Assembly: GCF_030540765.1 (NCBI RefSeq)
Contig: NZ_JAUOEL010000006.1
Span: 186,001-250,000, forward strand
DNA from: Flavivirga jejuensis
Lineage (GTDB): Bacteria; Bacteroidota; Bacteroidia; Flavobacteriales; Flavobacteriaceae
Direction: 5' to 3'
Length of the DNA: 64,000 bases
Below are positions 1-7,992 of this stretch, piece by piece. The notes below the pieces were generated by a model, which had not been told where the DNA came from, made no database searches, and worked only from the letters and a program-made list of their open reading frames with translations. A program made the position numbers and the translations under genes. Position 1 is the first letter of the stretch; each line of letters begins with the position of its first letter.

Positions 1-205
1 CGGTGCCTTTAATACCATCACCATAATCATTAGCTAGATTAGATAATATTTGAAAACTTAAAGTGGTTAAAATCGCAAGAATGCCAATTTTCCACTCAAA
101 AAAACCATTATATTCTGCTAAACATGATGCTAAAATAATACCAGAGATAGATAAGGGTAACGTCCTTAAACGCATTGTAGAAATCCAAAGGGATACTTTC
201 TTCAT
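1..205 (-). CDS. menA: 1,4-dihydroxy-2-naphthoate polyprenyltransferase, N-terminal part
   Basis: Partial gene: the ATG is at 205 and the reading frame runs off the window start, giving about 68 residues. The visible part begins MKKVSLWISTMRLRTLPLSI, has a first hydrophobic segment, and ends with NDYGDGIKG, the first Asp-rich prenyl-diphosphate/Mg binding motif of UbiA-family prenyltransferases. MenA attaches the isoprenoid tail to 1,4-dihydroxy-2-naphthoate in the membrane, making demethylmenaquinone. Only one base separates its start from the menB stop, so the two menaquinone genes are almost certainly cotranscribed. Identity rests on the motif and the menB neighbour; the C-terminal half is not visible. 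Confidence 0.88.
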   Translation of the reverse strand, partial: MKKVSLWISTMRLRTLPLSISGIILASCLAEYNGFFEWKIGILAILTTLSFQILSNLANDYGDGIKGT

Positions 206-206
206 A

Positions 207-1046
207 TTATGGAATCCATTTTTTAACAAAATTAGGCTTACGTTTTTCAAGAAAAGCATTTCTTCCTTCAATAGCTTCTTCTGTCATGTAAGCTAAACGA
301 GTCGCTTCTCCTGCAAATACTTGCTGACCAACCATACCATCGTCTGTTAAATTCATAGCGAATTTAAGCATCTTTATGGATGTTGGTGATTTTGCCAATA
401 TTTCTTGTGCCCACTCATAGGCAGTTACTTCTAATTCATCATGAGGTACTACGGCGTTTACCATGCCCATGTCTAAAGCTTCTTGTGCAGAATAATTTCT
501 TCCTAAGAAAAATATTTCACGCGCTTTTTTCTGTCCGACCATTTTTGCTAAATAAGCAGAACCATATCCTCCATCAAAACTAGTAACATCGGCATCTGTT
601 TGCTTAAAAATAGCATGTTCCTTACTTGCTAATGTTAAATCGCAAACAACATGTAAACTATGTCCGCCTCCTACTGCCCATCCTGGTACAACCGCAATAA
701 CTGCTTTTGGCATGAACCGAATTAAACGCTGAACTTCTAAAATATTTAAACGATGATACCCATCTTCTCCTACATAACCTTGATGTCCTCTTGCTTTTTG
801 ATCGCCTCCACTGCAAAAGGAATAAACACCATCTTTGGTTGAAGGCCCTTCAGCAGATAATAATACAACACCTATGTTAACATCTTCATTAGCATCATAA
901 AAAGCATCATATAATTCACTAGTAGTTTTTGGTCTAAAAGCATTACGTACGTCTGGCCTGTTAAAAGCAATACGTGCCACGCCATGACACTTTTTATAAG
1001 TGATATCTTGATATTCTTTAACTGTAACCCAATTCTCTTGGTTCAT
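207..1046 (-). CDS. menB: 1,4-dihydroxy-2-naphthoyl-CoA synthase
   Basis: Crotonase-fold enzyme that closes the second ring of the naphthoquinone from o-succinylbenzoyl-CoA. Visible family features are NRPDVRNAF near the N-terminus, CSGGDQKARGHQGYVG (about residues 78-92), the oxyanion region GWAVGGGHSLH (about 122-132), SFDGGYGSAYLA (about 156-167) and the C-terminal EGRNAFLEKRKPNF. The residue after KQT is Asp (about 151). Bicarbonate-dependent MenB enzymes have Gly there, so this looks like the bicarbonate-independent type. I start at the ATG at 1046 (279 aa). The frame extends 18 nt further to a TTG, which adds residues not usual for the family. It leads into menA one base downstream. Confidence 0.96.
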   Translation of the reverse strand: MNQENWVTVKEYQDITYKKCHGVARIAFNRPDVRNAFRPKTTSELYDAFYDANEDVNIGVVLLSAEGPSTKDGVYSFCSGGDQKARGHQGYVGEDGYHRLNILEVQRLIRFMPKAVIAVVPGWAVGGGHSLHVVCDLTLASKEHAIFKQTDADVTSFDGGYGSAYLAKMVGQKKAREIFFLGRNYSAQEALDMGMVNAVVPHDELEVTAYEWAQEILAKSPTSIKMLKFAMNLTDDGMVGQQVFAGEATRLAYMTEEAIEGRNAFLEKRKPNFVKKWIP

Positions 1047-1100
1047 TTTTGTTATTTTAGTCAAAAATAAATTTTATTTCATTAAATCGCTTACTTCACC

Positions 1101-2216
1101 ATGAAAAATAAATATTTCGCTGCTGTTTTTATTTTATTCACATGTTTAACTCATTCTCAACATTATGATTTTAAGACCATTATAGATCTTGAAACTACAA
1201 ATGTGATTAGCCAGGACCATACAGGGACTTGTTGGAGTTTTTCTACTTCGTCTTTTCTTGAAAGTGAAATAATTCGTATAACGGGTGATCAAATTGATTT
1301 ATCTGAAATGTATAACGTGCGCCATGCCTATATTAACAAATCATGGAACTATATTATGAGGCAAGGAAAAACACAATTTAGTGAAGGAGGCTTAGCACAC
1401 GATGTAATTCATTCTATTTCGGAACATGGTTTTGTACCAAATGCTGCATACACTGGTTTAATGAATGGACGTACGAAACATGACCATTCCAAATTAGTAG
1501 ATACTTTAAAAAGTACTTTAGATAACTATATAAAAGCACCTAAATCTTTTAACTGGAAAAAGCATGTTAATGCTATTTTAGATTCTTATCTCGGTAGTAA
1601 TGTTACAAGTTTTAATTATAAAGGTGTTGCTTATACCCCTGCATCTTTTATGAAGAAAACAAAGATTATCCCTGAAGATTACGTTACTATAACCTCTTTT
1701 TCGCATAAACCTTTTTATACAAATTTTATCTTGAACATTCCTGATAACTTTTCTAATGGTGCTTTTTTTAATGTAAAATTAGATGAACTAATACATATTG
1801 TAAATAATGCTTTAGAAAAAGGATTTACTATTGAATTAGATTGCGATGTTAGCGAGAAAACATTTTCGTCGAAACATGGATTAGCAATCCTTCCCAAGGA
1901 TGGTATAAATTTAGAAGATGCGTTTATAAACATATCTGAAGAAAAGCAAGTAACTCAGGAATTGAGGCAACAAGAATTTGAGAACTATAATACCACAGAC
2001 GATCATTTAATGCACATTACCGGGGTATTAAAAGATCAAAATGGAACAACCTATTATAAAGTAAAAAATTCTTGGGGAACAAATCCTAAAAGAGTTAACA
2101 ATGGAGGATATATTTATATGAGTGAAGCATACTTTAAGTTAAAAACCATTTCTGTAATGTTACACAAAAAGGCTATTCCTAAAAAAGTATTTAAAATCCT
2201 CAAAAAAAGTACTTAA
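1101..2216 (+). CDS. secreted C1-family (papain/bleomycin-hydrolase-like) cysteine peptidase
   Basis: A 371-residue protein with an N-terminal signal peptide (about residues 1-20, ending THSQ). The oxyanion Gln and catalytic Cys appear as Q38 and C44 in SQDHTGTCWSFS. The catalytic His is probably H302 (DDHLMH) and the Asn is N323 in KNSWG, which gives a complete C1 triad. The layout and the HITGV...KVKNSWG block resemble bleomycin hydrolase/aminopeptidase C (C1B) rather than a papain zymogen, but unlike cytosolic aminopeptidase C it is exported. The likely role is periplasmic or extracellular peptide degradation. It is divergent from menB and has no obvious operon partner. Confidence 0.85.
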   Translation: MKNKYFAAVFILFTCLTHSQHYDFKTIIDLETTNVISQDHTGTCWSFSTSSFLESEIIRITGDQIDLSEMYNVRHAYINKSWNYIMRQGKTQFSEGGLAHDVIHSISEHGFVPNAAYTGLMNGRTKHDHSKLVDTLKSTLDNYIKAPKSFNWKKHVNAILDSYLGSNVTSFNYKGVAYTPASFMKKTKIIPEDYVTITSFSHKPFYTNFILNIPDNFSNGAFFNVKLDELIHIVNNALEKGFTIELDCDVSEKTFSSKHGLAILPKDGINLEDAFINISEEKQVTQELRQQEFENYNTTDDHLMHITGVLKDQNGTTYYKVKNSWGTNPKRVNNGGYIYMSEAYFKLKTISVMLHKKAIPKKVFKILKKST

Positions 2217-2404
2217 AATTTTGAGAAAAGTATAAATATTTAATACAAAAAATATCAGAGTAATAAAAATAAACAAATACGTACAAGTACGTATTGTTTT
2301 GTAGTAATTAGTTTGTTAATTTTGTTAACTATTTAAGTTTTATCGGTTTAATATGTTTTTTGCCGATAATTTTCGTACTTTGCCGACGTTCAATACCCAA
2401 AACT

Positions 2405-2569
2405 ATGTTAATCTCAATTATTATTTCCCTCACAGTACTTGTAATTATTAATTTTTTATTGCTAAAATTTAGTTCTAATAAAATTAATAGACCCCAAAAA
2501 ACAAACAAGAAACCCGTGGTGCTTACCATTCAACGGGAGTCTGAGAGACTTGCTCCAACAGGGAGTTAG
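2405..2569 (+). CDS. small single-pass membrane protein, unknown function
   Basis: A 54-residue frame starting at ATG 2405: one strongly hydrophobic segment (about residues 2-19, LISIIISLTVLVIINFLLL), then a basic linker (NRPQKTNKKP), then a tail ending ERLAPTGS. Topology would be N-terminal anchor with a short soluble tail. A TACTTTG element (2379-2385), close to the flavobacterial -7 box, lies upstream. The last 47 bp overlap the 3-prime end of ung in antisense. The composition (TM, basic linker, defined tail) looks like a real protein, but I know no function. It could still be a chance frame, since part of it overlaps another gene. Confidence 0.5.
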   Translation: MLISIIISLTVLVIINFLLLKFSSNKINRPQKTNKKPVVLTIQRESERLAPTGS

Positions 2570-3188
2570 TTTTACTAAAATGTTTGTTATTAAACCAATA
2601 GCCTCTGTTAGCGCTTAAAGGAGAAGGATGCCCCGAAGTCAATATTTTATGCTTATCTGCATTTATTAATTTCACTTTTTGTTTTGCATAACCGCCCCAA
2701 AGTAAAAACACTATATTTTCTTTAGTGTCACTTATCGTTTTTATAGTCGCATCTGTAAAGGTCTCCCATCCTCTTTTTTGATGACTACCAGCCTGGTGAG
2801 CCCTCACAGTTAATGTTGCATTCAACAATAGTACACCTTGGTCTGCCCAACGCATCAGATTACCGCTTTCTGGATATGGAATTCCTAAATCTGTTTCTAC
2901 CTCTTTAAATATATTAATTAGCGAAGGCGGGTGACTAATCCCTTTATTTACAGAAAAACACAGGCCATTTGCTTGTCCCACTCCATGGTAAGGATCTTGA
3001 CCTATAATTACAACCTTCACATCATTAAAATGACAATGATTAAAGGCATTAAATATTTGACTTCCTGGCGGGAAACACGTTTGAGATTTATATTCTGCTT
3101 TAACAAAATCCACTAAATTTTTAAAATAAGGCTTACTAAACTCTTTTTCTAAATAAGGTTTCCAGCTTTCGTGAATATCTACGTTCAT
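2523..3188 (-). CDS. ung: uracil-DNA glycosylase, family 1
   Basis: Removes uracil from DNA to start base-excision repair. The 221 residues match the usual family-1 length. The water-activating loop GQDPYHG is at residues 63-69 with catalytic D65, NGLCFSV follows as the uracil-binding Phe region, and the minor-groove loop HPSPLS is at 187-192 with H187. ATG start at 3188. It follows holA by 7 bp in the same direction, so the two DNA-metabolism genes probably share a transcript. Its 3-prime end overlaps the small membrane ORF on the other strand. Confidence 0.97.
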   Translation of the reverse strand: MNVDIHESWKPYLEKEFSKPYFKNLVDFVKAEYKSQTCFPPGSQIFNAFNHCHFNDVKVVIIGQDPYHGVGQANGLCFSVNKGISHPPSLINIFKEVETDLGIPYPESGNLMRWADQGVLLLNATLTVRAHQAGSHQKRGWETFTDATIKTISDTKENIVFLLWGGYAKQKVKLINADKHKILTSGHPSPLSANRGYWFNNKHFSKTNSLLEQVSQTPVEW

Positions 3189-3195
3189 CTTAATT

Positions 3196-4203
3196 TTAAT
3201 TGGATAATATTTTTACTAATAATTCTTTTAACAAATCCCCTTGAGGAACAGAACTAGCGCCTACTCCTTTGCTTTTTACATCAAACTGTCGCAATGTAGA
3301 AACTACCGAACTTACTTTTCGCATAGGATACTGTCTTGCAGCTTCAATGTATTCTTTTACAAAATAAGGATTGACTTTTAAAGCAGATGCTACATTTCGT
3401 GGAGATTTATCACTTAATCCATGAAAATGAAGCAATTGTGAAAAGAAATTAAACAATAGAGATACCGTGACTACCATAGGATTGTCTTTTGGATTTTCAG
3501 CAAAATAATGAACAATTCGATAGGCTTTCATCGTATTTCTTTCACCAATAGCCTTACGTAATTCAAAATTATTATAGTCCTTACTAATTCCTATATTTTC
3601 TTCTATATGATCTGGTGAAATTTGAGTTCCTTTTGGTAAAATAATTTGAAGCTTTTCTAACTCATTATTTATTTTACTCAAATCCGTTCCCAAAAATTCA
3701 ACAAGCATTTGTGCTGCTTTGGGAGATATTGTATAGTTTTTAGAAGCCAAAACACGACGAATCCAGTCTGCTACCTGGTTTTCGTATAGTTTTTTACTTT
3801 CGTAAACAATTCCTGTTTTTTTAAGAGTTTTATATAGTGATTTCCGTTTGTCGATCTTTTTATACTTGTAATTAACGACTAATACAGTGGTAGGTTGTGG
3901 ATTTTCTGCATAGGAGGCTAGCTTCTCAATAGTACGCGATAAATCTTGTGCTTCCTTAACAATAACCACCTGATATTCAGCCATCATAGGATACCGTTTT
4001 GCATTACCAACAATATCCTCTATCGATACATCCCGACCATATAAAACCATTTGATTAAAACCACGCTCTTCTTCTGCTAAAACAGTACTTTCAATAAAAT
4101 CGGATATCTTATCAATATAATAAGATTCCTCTCCCATTAAAAAGTAAATGGGTTTTAATTGTTTGTTCTTTATATCGGTAACTAATTGTTTGACTTCGTC
4201 CAA
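3196..4203 (-). CDS. holA: DNA polymerase III subunit delta
   Basis: Clamp-loader subunit that opens the beta sliding clamp. The 335-residue protein shows the HolA pattern: KPIYFLMGEESYYIDKISD at the N-terminus (degenerate AAA+ ATPase region without a real Walker A), ERGFNQMVLYGRDV, RYPMMAEYQVVIVKEAQDL, and a C-terminal helical collar domain. The start is a TTG at 4203 giving (M)DEVKQLVTDIK. An in-frame TAA lies 9 nt upstream and the next in-frame ATG is inside the conserved FLMGEE block, so TTG is effectively forced. It runs into ung 7 bp downstream and is divergent from the HsdR-N-like gene. Confidence 0.93.
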   Translation of the reverse strand: MDEVKQLVTDIKNKQLKPIYFLMGEESYYIDKISDFIESTVLAEEERGFNQMVLYGRDVSIEDIVGNAKRYPMMAEYQVVIVKEAQDLSRTIEKLASYAENPQPTTVLVVNYKYKKIDKRKSLYKTLKKTGIVYESKKLYENQVADWIRRVLASKNYTISPKAAQMLVEFLGTDLSKINNELEKLQIILPKGTQISPDHIEENIGISKDYNNFELRKAIGERNTMKAYRIVHYFAENPKDNPMVVTVSLLFNFFSQLLHFHGLSDKSPRNVASALKVNPYFVKEYIEAARQYPMRKVSSVVSTLRQFDVKSKGVGASSVPQGDLLKELLVKILSN

Positions 4204-4280
4204 ACTATCTTAAATTTTCAAATTCTAAGCTCTAAATTCCAAATAAAAACAGCTGTTTATCTGGATTTAGTACTTGAATA

Positions 4281-4311
4281 TTGTGATTTCTGGTTTTGTA
4301 GCTTAACTTTG
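4281..4311 (+). promoter_or_regulatory. flavobacterial-type promoter upstream of the HsdR-N-like gene
   Basis: TAACTTTG at 4304-4311 matches the Bacteroidota -7 consensus TAnnTTTG exactly, with TTG at 4281-4283 about 20 nt upstream as a -33 element. It lies 20 nt before the ATG at 4332. Confidence 0.5.
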
Positions 4312-4331
4312 AAAAAAATCAGTACGCATTA

Positions 4332-4787
4332 ATGCAAACACTCAATTTTCCAAAGTTTTCGTTTCGATTCAAAAATAGCGAAAATAAAATTTCTATTTTC
4401 GATTGTATTCGTAAAAAATTTGTGATTTTACAACCTGAAGAATGGGTACGCCAACACTGTGTTCAATATTTAATACATAACAAAGGATATCCTATATCTT
4501 TAATTAATGTTGAAAAAGAACTCATTGTTAACTCTTTAAAAAAACGATATGATATTGTAATATATAATCCTAATGGGAGTATTCATTTAATTGTAGAATG
4601 CAAAGCACCTAAAATTGTTATTAATCAAGACACATTCGATCAAATAGCACGTTATAATTTAGAATTAAATGCTACATATTTAATGGTTACTAATGGGTTA
4701 AATCACTATTATTGCCAAATGGATTTTGAAAAGGAACGCTATAATTTTTTAAAAGAAATCCCTAGCTTTATTAAAGAGGTGCGGTGA
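4332..4787 (+). CDS. stand-alone type I restriction HsdR N-terminal-like (PD-(D/E)XK) protein
   Basis: A 151-residue protein consisting only of a restriction-endonuclease-like fold. The nuclease signature is visible as D74 (KRYDIVIYN) and E89-C90-K91 (LIVECKAPK), with an N-terminal helix carrying EEWVRQHCVQYLI. There is no helicase/translocase part and no methylase or specificity gene nearby, so it is not a restriction system on its own. It is divergently transcribed from holA. I infer a nuclease or DNA-binding role in DNA maintenance; the actual substrate cannot be read from sequence. Confidence 0.75.
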   Translation: MQTLNFPKFSFRFKNSENKISIFDCIRKKFVILQPEEWVRQHCVQYLIHNKGYPISLINVEKELIVNSLKKRYDIVIYNPNGSIHLIVECKAPKIVINQDTFDQIARYNLELNATYLMVTNGLNHYYCQMDFEKERYNFLKEIPSFIKEVR

Positions 4788-4790
4788 TTG

Positions 4791-4832
4791 GTGTTCAGTG
4801 TTCAGTGTTCAGTGTTCAGTGTTCAGTGTTCA
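4791..4832 (+). repeat. six tandem copies of a 7-bp unit GTGTTCA
   Basis: GTGTTCA repeats perfectly six times (42 bp) starting 4 nt after the TGA stop of the HsdR-N-like gene. The same unit in reverse orientation (TGAACAC) occurs at 63006-63033. The unit length is 7, so copy-number change here would not affect a reading frame. It could act on the 3-prime end of the upstream transcript. Confidence 0.9.
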
Positions 4833-4867
4833 AAATAAAATAAACTTTTAAACTATAAATTTTAAAC

Positions 4868-5857
4868 TTGAAAATAGCCGTTGTTATATTAAATTGGAAT
4901 GGAAAAAAGCTTTTAGAACAATTTTTACCTTCAATAATCGAACATTCGGAAGAAGCGATTGTGTATGTGGCAGATAATGCCTCGACCGATGATTCTGTTT
5001 CTTTTGTAAAAACGACTTACCCATCTATAAAAATAATCCAAAATAAAGAAAACGGTGGGTATGCGAAAGGATATAATGATGCTCTAAAACATATAGAAGC
5101 CGATGTTTTTTGTTTACTAAATAGCGATGTAGAAGTTACCAAAAACTGGTTAGCCCCTATTATCGAAGTCTTTAAAAAAGAAGAGAATACCGCCATAATT
5201 CAACCTAAATTATTAGATTATAAAAAGAAAGATTATTTTGAATATGCTGGTGCTGCTGGTGGCTTTATAGATAAATACGGCTACCCTTATTGCAGAGGTC
5301 GTATTTTTGATACCATAGAAAAAGACAAAAATCAATATAACGACACTACCGAAATATTTTGGGCTTCGGGGGCATGTTTTTTTATTAGAAAAGAAGTATT
5401 TCAACAACTTAATGGACTAGATGAGTCTTTTTTTGCACATATGGAAGAAATAGATTTGTGTTGGCGTGCAAAGAATTTTGGGTATCATATAAAGTATGTT
5501 GGAACATCTGAGGTTTATCATGTAGGAGGTGCCACACTAAATAATGTTAATCCTAAAAAAACATATCTAAATTTTAGAAATAGCTTGTTTACATTAACTA
5601 AAAATGCAAAAGGCATATTATTCTTTTTAATAACAGTTCGATTAATTTTAGACGGTATTGCAGGAATAAAGTTTCTAATAGATTTTAAACCAAAGCATAC
5701 TATGGCTATTATTAAAGCACATTTTAGTTTTTATAATAGCTTGATTAACTTGTTAAAACAACGAAAATCCACAAAAAATAAAATAAAATACTACCAGAAA
5801 ACGTCTATAGTACTGGATTATTTCGTAAATAAAAAGAACATTTACAGAAGCTTATAA
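4868..5857 (+). CDS. family 2 glycosyltransferase
   Basis: A 329-residue GT-A-fold glycosyltransferase of the rhamnosyltransferase-like GT2 group. It begins KIAVVILNWNG, has the nucleotide-binding DNASTDDS (about 36-43), the metal-binding region LNSDVEV (about 84-90), and the acceptor/base region EEIDLCWRAKNFG. A hydrophobic C-terminal stretch (about 250-275) suggests membrane association. The start is TTG at 4868, which directly precedes the conserved KIAVVILNWNG. No other polysaccharide genes are adjacent, so the acceptor (LPS, glycoprotein) is unknown. Confidence 0.9.
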   Translation: MKIAVVILNWNGKKLLEQFLPSIIEHSEEAIVYVADNASTDDSVSFVKTTYPSIKIIQNKENGGYAKGYNDALKHIEADVFCLLNSDVEVTKNWLAPIIEVFKKEENTAIIQPKLLDYKKKDYFEYAGAAGGFIDKYGYPYCRGRIFDTIEKDKNQYNDTTEIFWASGACFFIRKEVFQQLNGLDESFFAHMEEIDLCWRAKNFGYHIKYVGTSEVYHVGGATLNNVNPKKTYLNFRNSLFTLTKNAKGILFFLITVRLILDGIAGIKFLIDFKPKHTMAIIKAHFSFYNSLINLLKQRKSTKNKIKYYQKTSIVLDYFVNKKNIYRSL

Positions 5858-5909
5858 TTATAGTTAATAAAAGTTTTGTTAACATTATAAAAATTAAGTG
5901 TTTTTTACA

Positions 5910-5917
5910 TATTTTTG
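5910..5917 (+). promoter_or_regulatory. candidate -7 promoter element for the OmpA-like lipoprotein gene
   Basis: TATTTTTG matches TAnnTTTG and lies about 42 nt before the ATG at 5960. I see no convincing -33 TTG at the right distance. Confidence 0.35.
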
Positions 5918-5959
5918 TCTAATTAAAATTATAAGGAAATTTAACCCACATATTACATT

Positions 5960-6802
5960 ATGAAAAAAGTACTATTAGTTAGTTTATTATCTACAACGCT
6001 TTTATTAAGCTCTTGCGTTTCTAAAAAACAATTTACAGAATTAGAAACAAAACAAAAGGAAACAGAGGATTTACTTAACTCTACAACTGTAAAATTAAAT
6101 TCTTGTGTAACAGACAAAGCATCTGCAACCGCAAGGGTCACTGCTTTAGAAGAACAAATAGCAGATTTACGCAAAAACAATGACAATTTACAGGTTTTAT
6201 CTGCTAAAGGAGCTAGTAACATAGAGAAGACTTTAGAAAGCATTAAAGAAAAAGATCTAAAAATTACTCGTTTACAAGATGCTATCACTAAAAAAGACAG
6301 TGTTACTTTAGCTTTAGTTACAAGCTTTAAACGTGAAGTTGGTATTAACGATCCAGATATTGAAGTTAATGTAGAAAAAGGTGTTGTATTTATTTCTATT
6401 GCTGATAAATTATTATTTAAAAGCGGTAGCTATAATGTAACTAGTAAAGCTAAAGATGTACTTGCAAAAGTAGCTAAAGTAGTAAATAGCAAACCAGATT
6501 TCGAATGTATGGTAGAAGGTCATACAGATAACGTTCCTTACAGCAAATCTCCTTTAATTGATAACTGGGATTTAAGTGTAAAACGTTCTACATCTATCAT
6601 TAGAGTATTAGAAACTTTAGATGTAAACCCTGGTCGTTTAATAGCTGCTGGTCGTAGTTCTTATGTACCGTTAGTTGATAATGATACTGCAGAAAACAAA
6701 TCAAAAAACAGACGTACACGTATTGTTGTACTTCCTAAAATCGATCAGTTCTACGACATGATTGAAAAAGAAATGAAAAACTTAGAAGCTGGAGGAAACT
6801 AA
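5960..6802 (+). CDS. OmpA/MotB-domain outer-membrane lipoprotein
   Basis: A 280-residue lipoprotein: signal peptide with lipobox LLSSC (Cys19), then a coiled-coil region (about 25-115, heptad-like TELETKQKETEDL and later segments), then an OmpA C-terminal peptidoglycan-binding domain. The latter is seen as LLFKSGSYNVT, VEGHTDNVPY, WDLSVKRSTSIIRVL, AAGRSSYVPL and NKSKNRRTRIVV. It probably tethers the outer membrane to peptidoglycan. It is monocistronic, with its own promoter-like box and a strong terminator directly downstream. Confidence 0.92.
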   Translation: MKKVLLVSLLSTTLLLSSCVSKKQFTELETKQKETEDLLNSTTVKLNSCVTDKASATARVTALEEQIADLRKNNDNLQVLSAKGASNIEKTLESIKEKDLKITRLQDAITKKDSVTLALVTSFKREVGINDPDIEVNVEKGVVFISIADKLLFKSGSYNVTSKAKDVLAKVAKVVNSKPDFECMVEGHTDNVPYSKSPLIDNWDLSVKRSTSIIRVLETLDVNPGRLIAAGRSSYVPLVDNDTAENKSKNRRTRIVVLPKIDQFYDMIEKEMKNLEAGGN

Positions 6803-6825
6803 TTCAGTTTTAAAATATATTTAAG

Positions 6826-6855
6826 AAAGCCCAACTATAAAGTTGGGCTTTTTTT
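6826..6855 (+). terminator. intrinsic terminator after the OmpA-like gene
   Basis: Perfect 11-bp stem AAAGCCCAACT/AGTTGGGCTTT with a 4-nt loop, followed by a T-run. It ends before the ATG at 6907, which argues against starting the next gene further upstream. Confidence 0.92.
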
Positions 6856-6906
6856 ATGATCTTATCAAAAAGGCTGTTCCAAACTCTCTTAACCAAAATT
6901 AAAAAA

Positions 6907-7890
6907 ATGACTGTTTTCCCTGTTACAACTTCCACCCTATCTGCAAAAGAATTAGGAGAATTTATAAAAGACAAATACCAATTGAATGCCAATTTTAATT
7001 GTGAATTATTTAGGACGGGAATGAATCATACATATTTTCTTTCCGACAATAAAACAAAATATGCCTTAAGAGTTTACAGTCATAATTGGAGATCAAAATC
7101 CGAAATTCTTGAAGAGATAGCACTTTTGAATTTGCTAAAAGAGAATAACTTAAGTGTGTCTTTCCCAATTCAAGATAAAAACGGCAATTTTATACAAGAA
7201 ATAAATGCTCCAGAAGGTATTAGACATGTCGTGCTTTTTTCGTTTGCCAAAGGGTCAAAAATTAGATTTATGGATAAAGAAACTTGTTTCTCTATCGGCT
7301 CACTTATGGCAAAAATCCACAAACTGACTTTAAACAAATCTATTGATAGGGTATCTTATAACAAACATTCGCTTTTAGAATTACCGTACGAGCATTTAAA
7401 ACAATTCTTTTCCGAAACATTGCCTGAAATGAAATTTATTAAAGAAGTGGGTAAATCTTTTCAAGAACCCGACTTCGAAAATACTCATAACGGCATCGTA
7501 CATATGGACATTTGGTATGATAATATGGCTGTAGCAAATAAAAAGAAAATAACAATATTCGATTTTGACTTTTGTGGAAACGGATGGCAGATATTAGATA
7601 TTGGATACTTCTGCAAACAATTATTCCATATAGAAACCGACAAAAGAGACTATGAATTAAAAGCACAAAGTTTTTTAGATGGTTACCAAAGCGTCAAGCA
7701 ACTATCAAACAAAGACTTGAAATTAATCCCAAAAGCAGGATTAGCCGTTTTTGTTTTCTATCTCGGGGTGCAAGCACAAAGGTTTGATTGGTCGAATATA
7801 TTTCTATCTGAAAATTATCTAAAAATGGTTGTTGGGAAATTGAAGTCTTGGATTGAATATAACAATGAAGAAGAAAACAAGCCTGTTTAA
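6907..7890 (+). CDS. aminoglycoside-phosphotransferase/homoserine-kinase-fold small-molecule kinase
   Basis: A 327-residue protein kinase-like (APH/choline kinase) enzyme. Its signature is the catalytic loop HMDIWYDNM (H199, D201, N206) and the Mg-binding DFDFCG (D219/D221). The N-lobe ends YALRVYSH, with Arg where many relatives use Lys. The layout resembles ThrB-type homoserine kinase and YihE/CotH-like phosphotransferases more than antibiotic-resistance enzymes. I use ATG 6907. A further 51 nt upstream is open, but it overlaps the terminator of the preceding gene and adds non-conserved residues. The substrate is unknown. Confidence 0.78.
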   Translation: MTVFPVTTSTLSAKELGEFIKDKYQLNANFNCELFRTGMNHTYFLSDNKTKYALRVYSHNWRSKSEILEEIALLNLLKENNLSVSFPIQDKNGNFIQEINAPEGIRHVVLFSFAKGSKIRFMDKETCFSIGSLMAKIHKLTLNKSIDRVSYNKHSLLELPYEHLKQFFSETLPEMKFIKEVGKSFQEPDFENTHNGIVHMDIWYDNMAVANKKKITIFDFDFCGNGWQILDIGYFCKQLFHIETDKRDYELKAQSFLDGYQSVKQLSNKDLKLIPKAGLAVFVFYLGVQAQRFDWSNIFLSENYLKMVVGKLKSWIEYNNEEENKPV

Positions 7891-7992
7891 ACAGTAAACT
7901 AAAAGGTATTAACTTAGATTCTGCTAAAAATTGAGTTTCGCCATACGCAATAAACATGGGCTAATAAACCATTATTTACACCTCAACCTCAG

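Noticed and set aside
4332-4787. Restriction-modification system
   Set aside because: Only the nuclease-like N-terminal domain is present; no methylase, specificity or translocase gene in the neighbourhood.
6907-7890. Aminoglycoside-resistance gene
   Set aside because: Fold and catalytic loop match, but the overall pattern is closer to homoserine-kinase-type enzymes and nothing suggests mobility.
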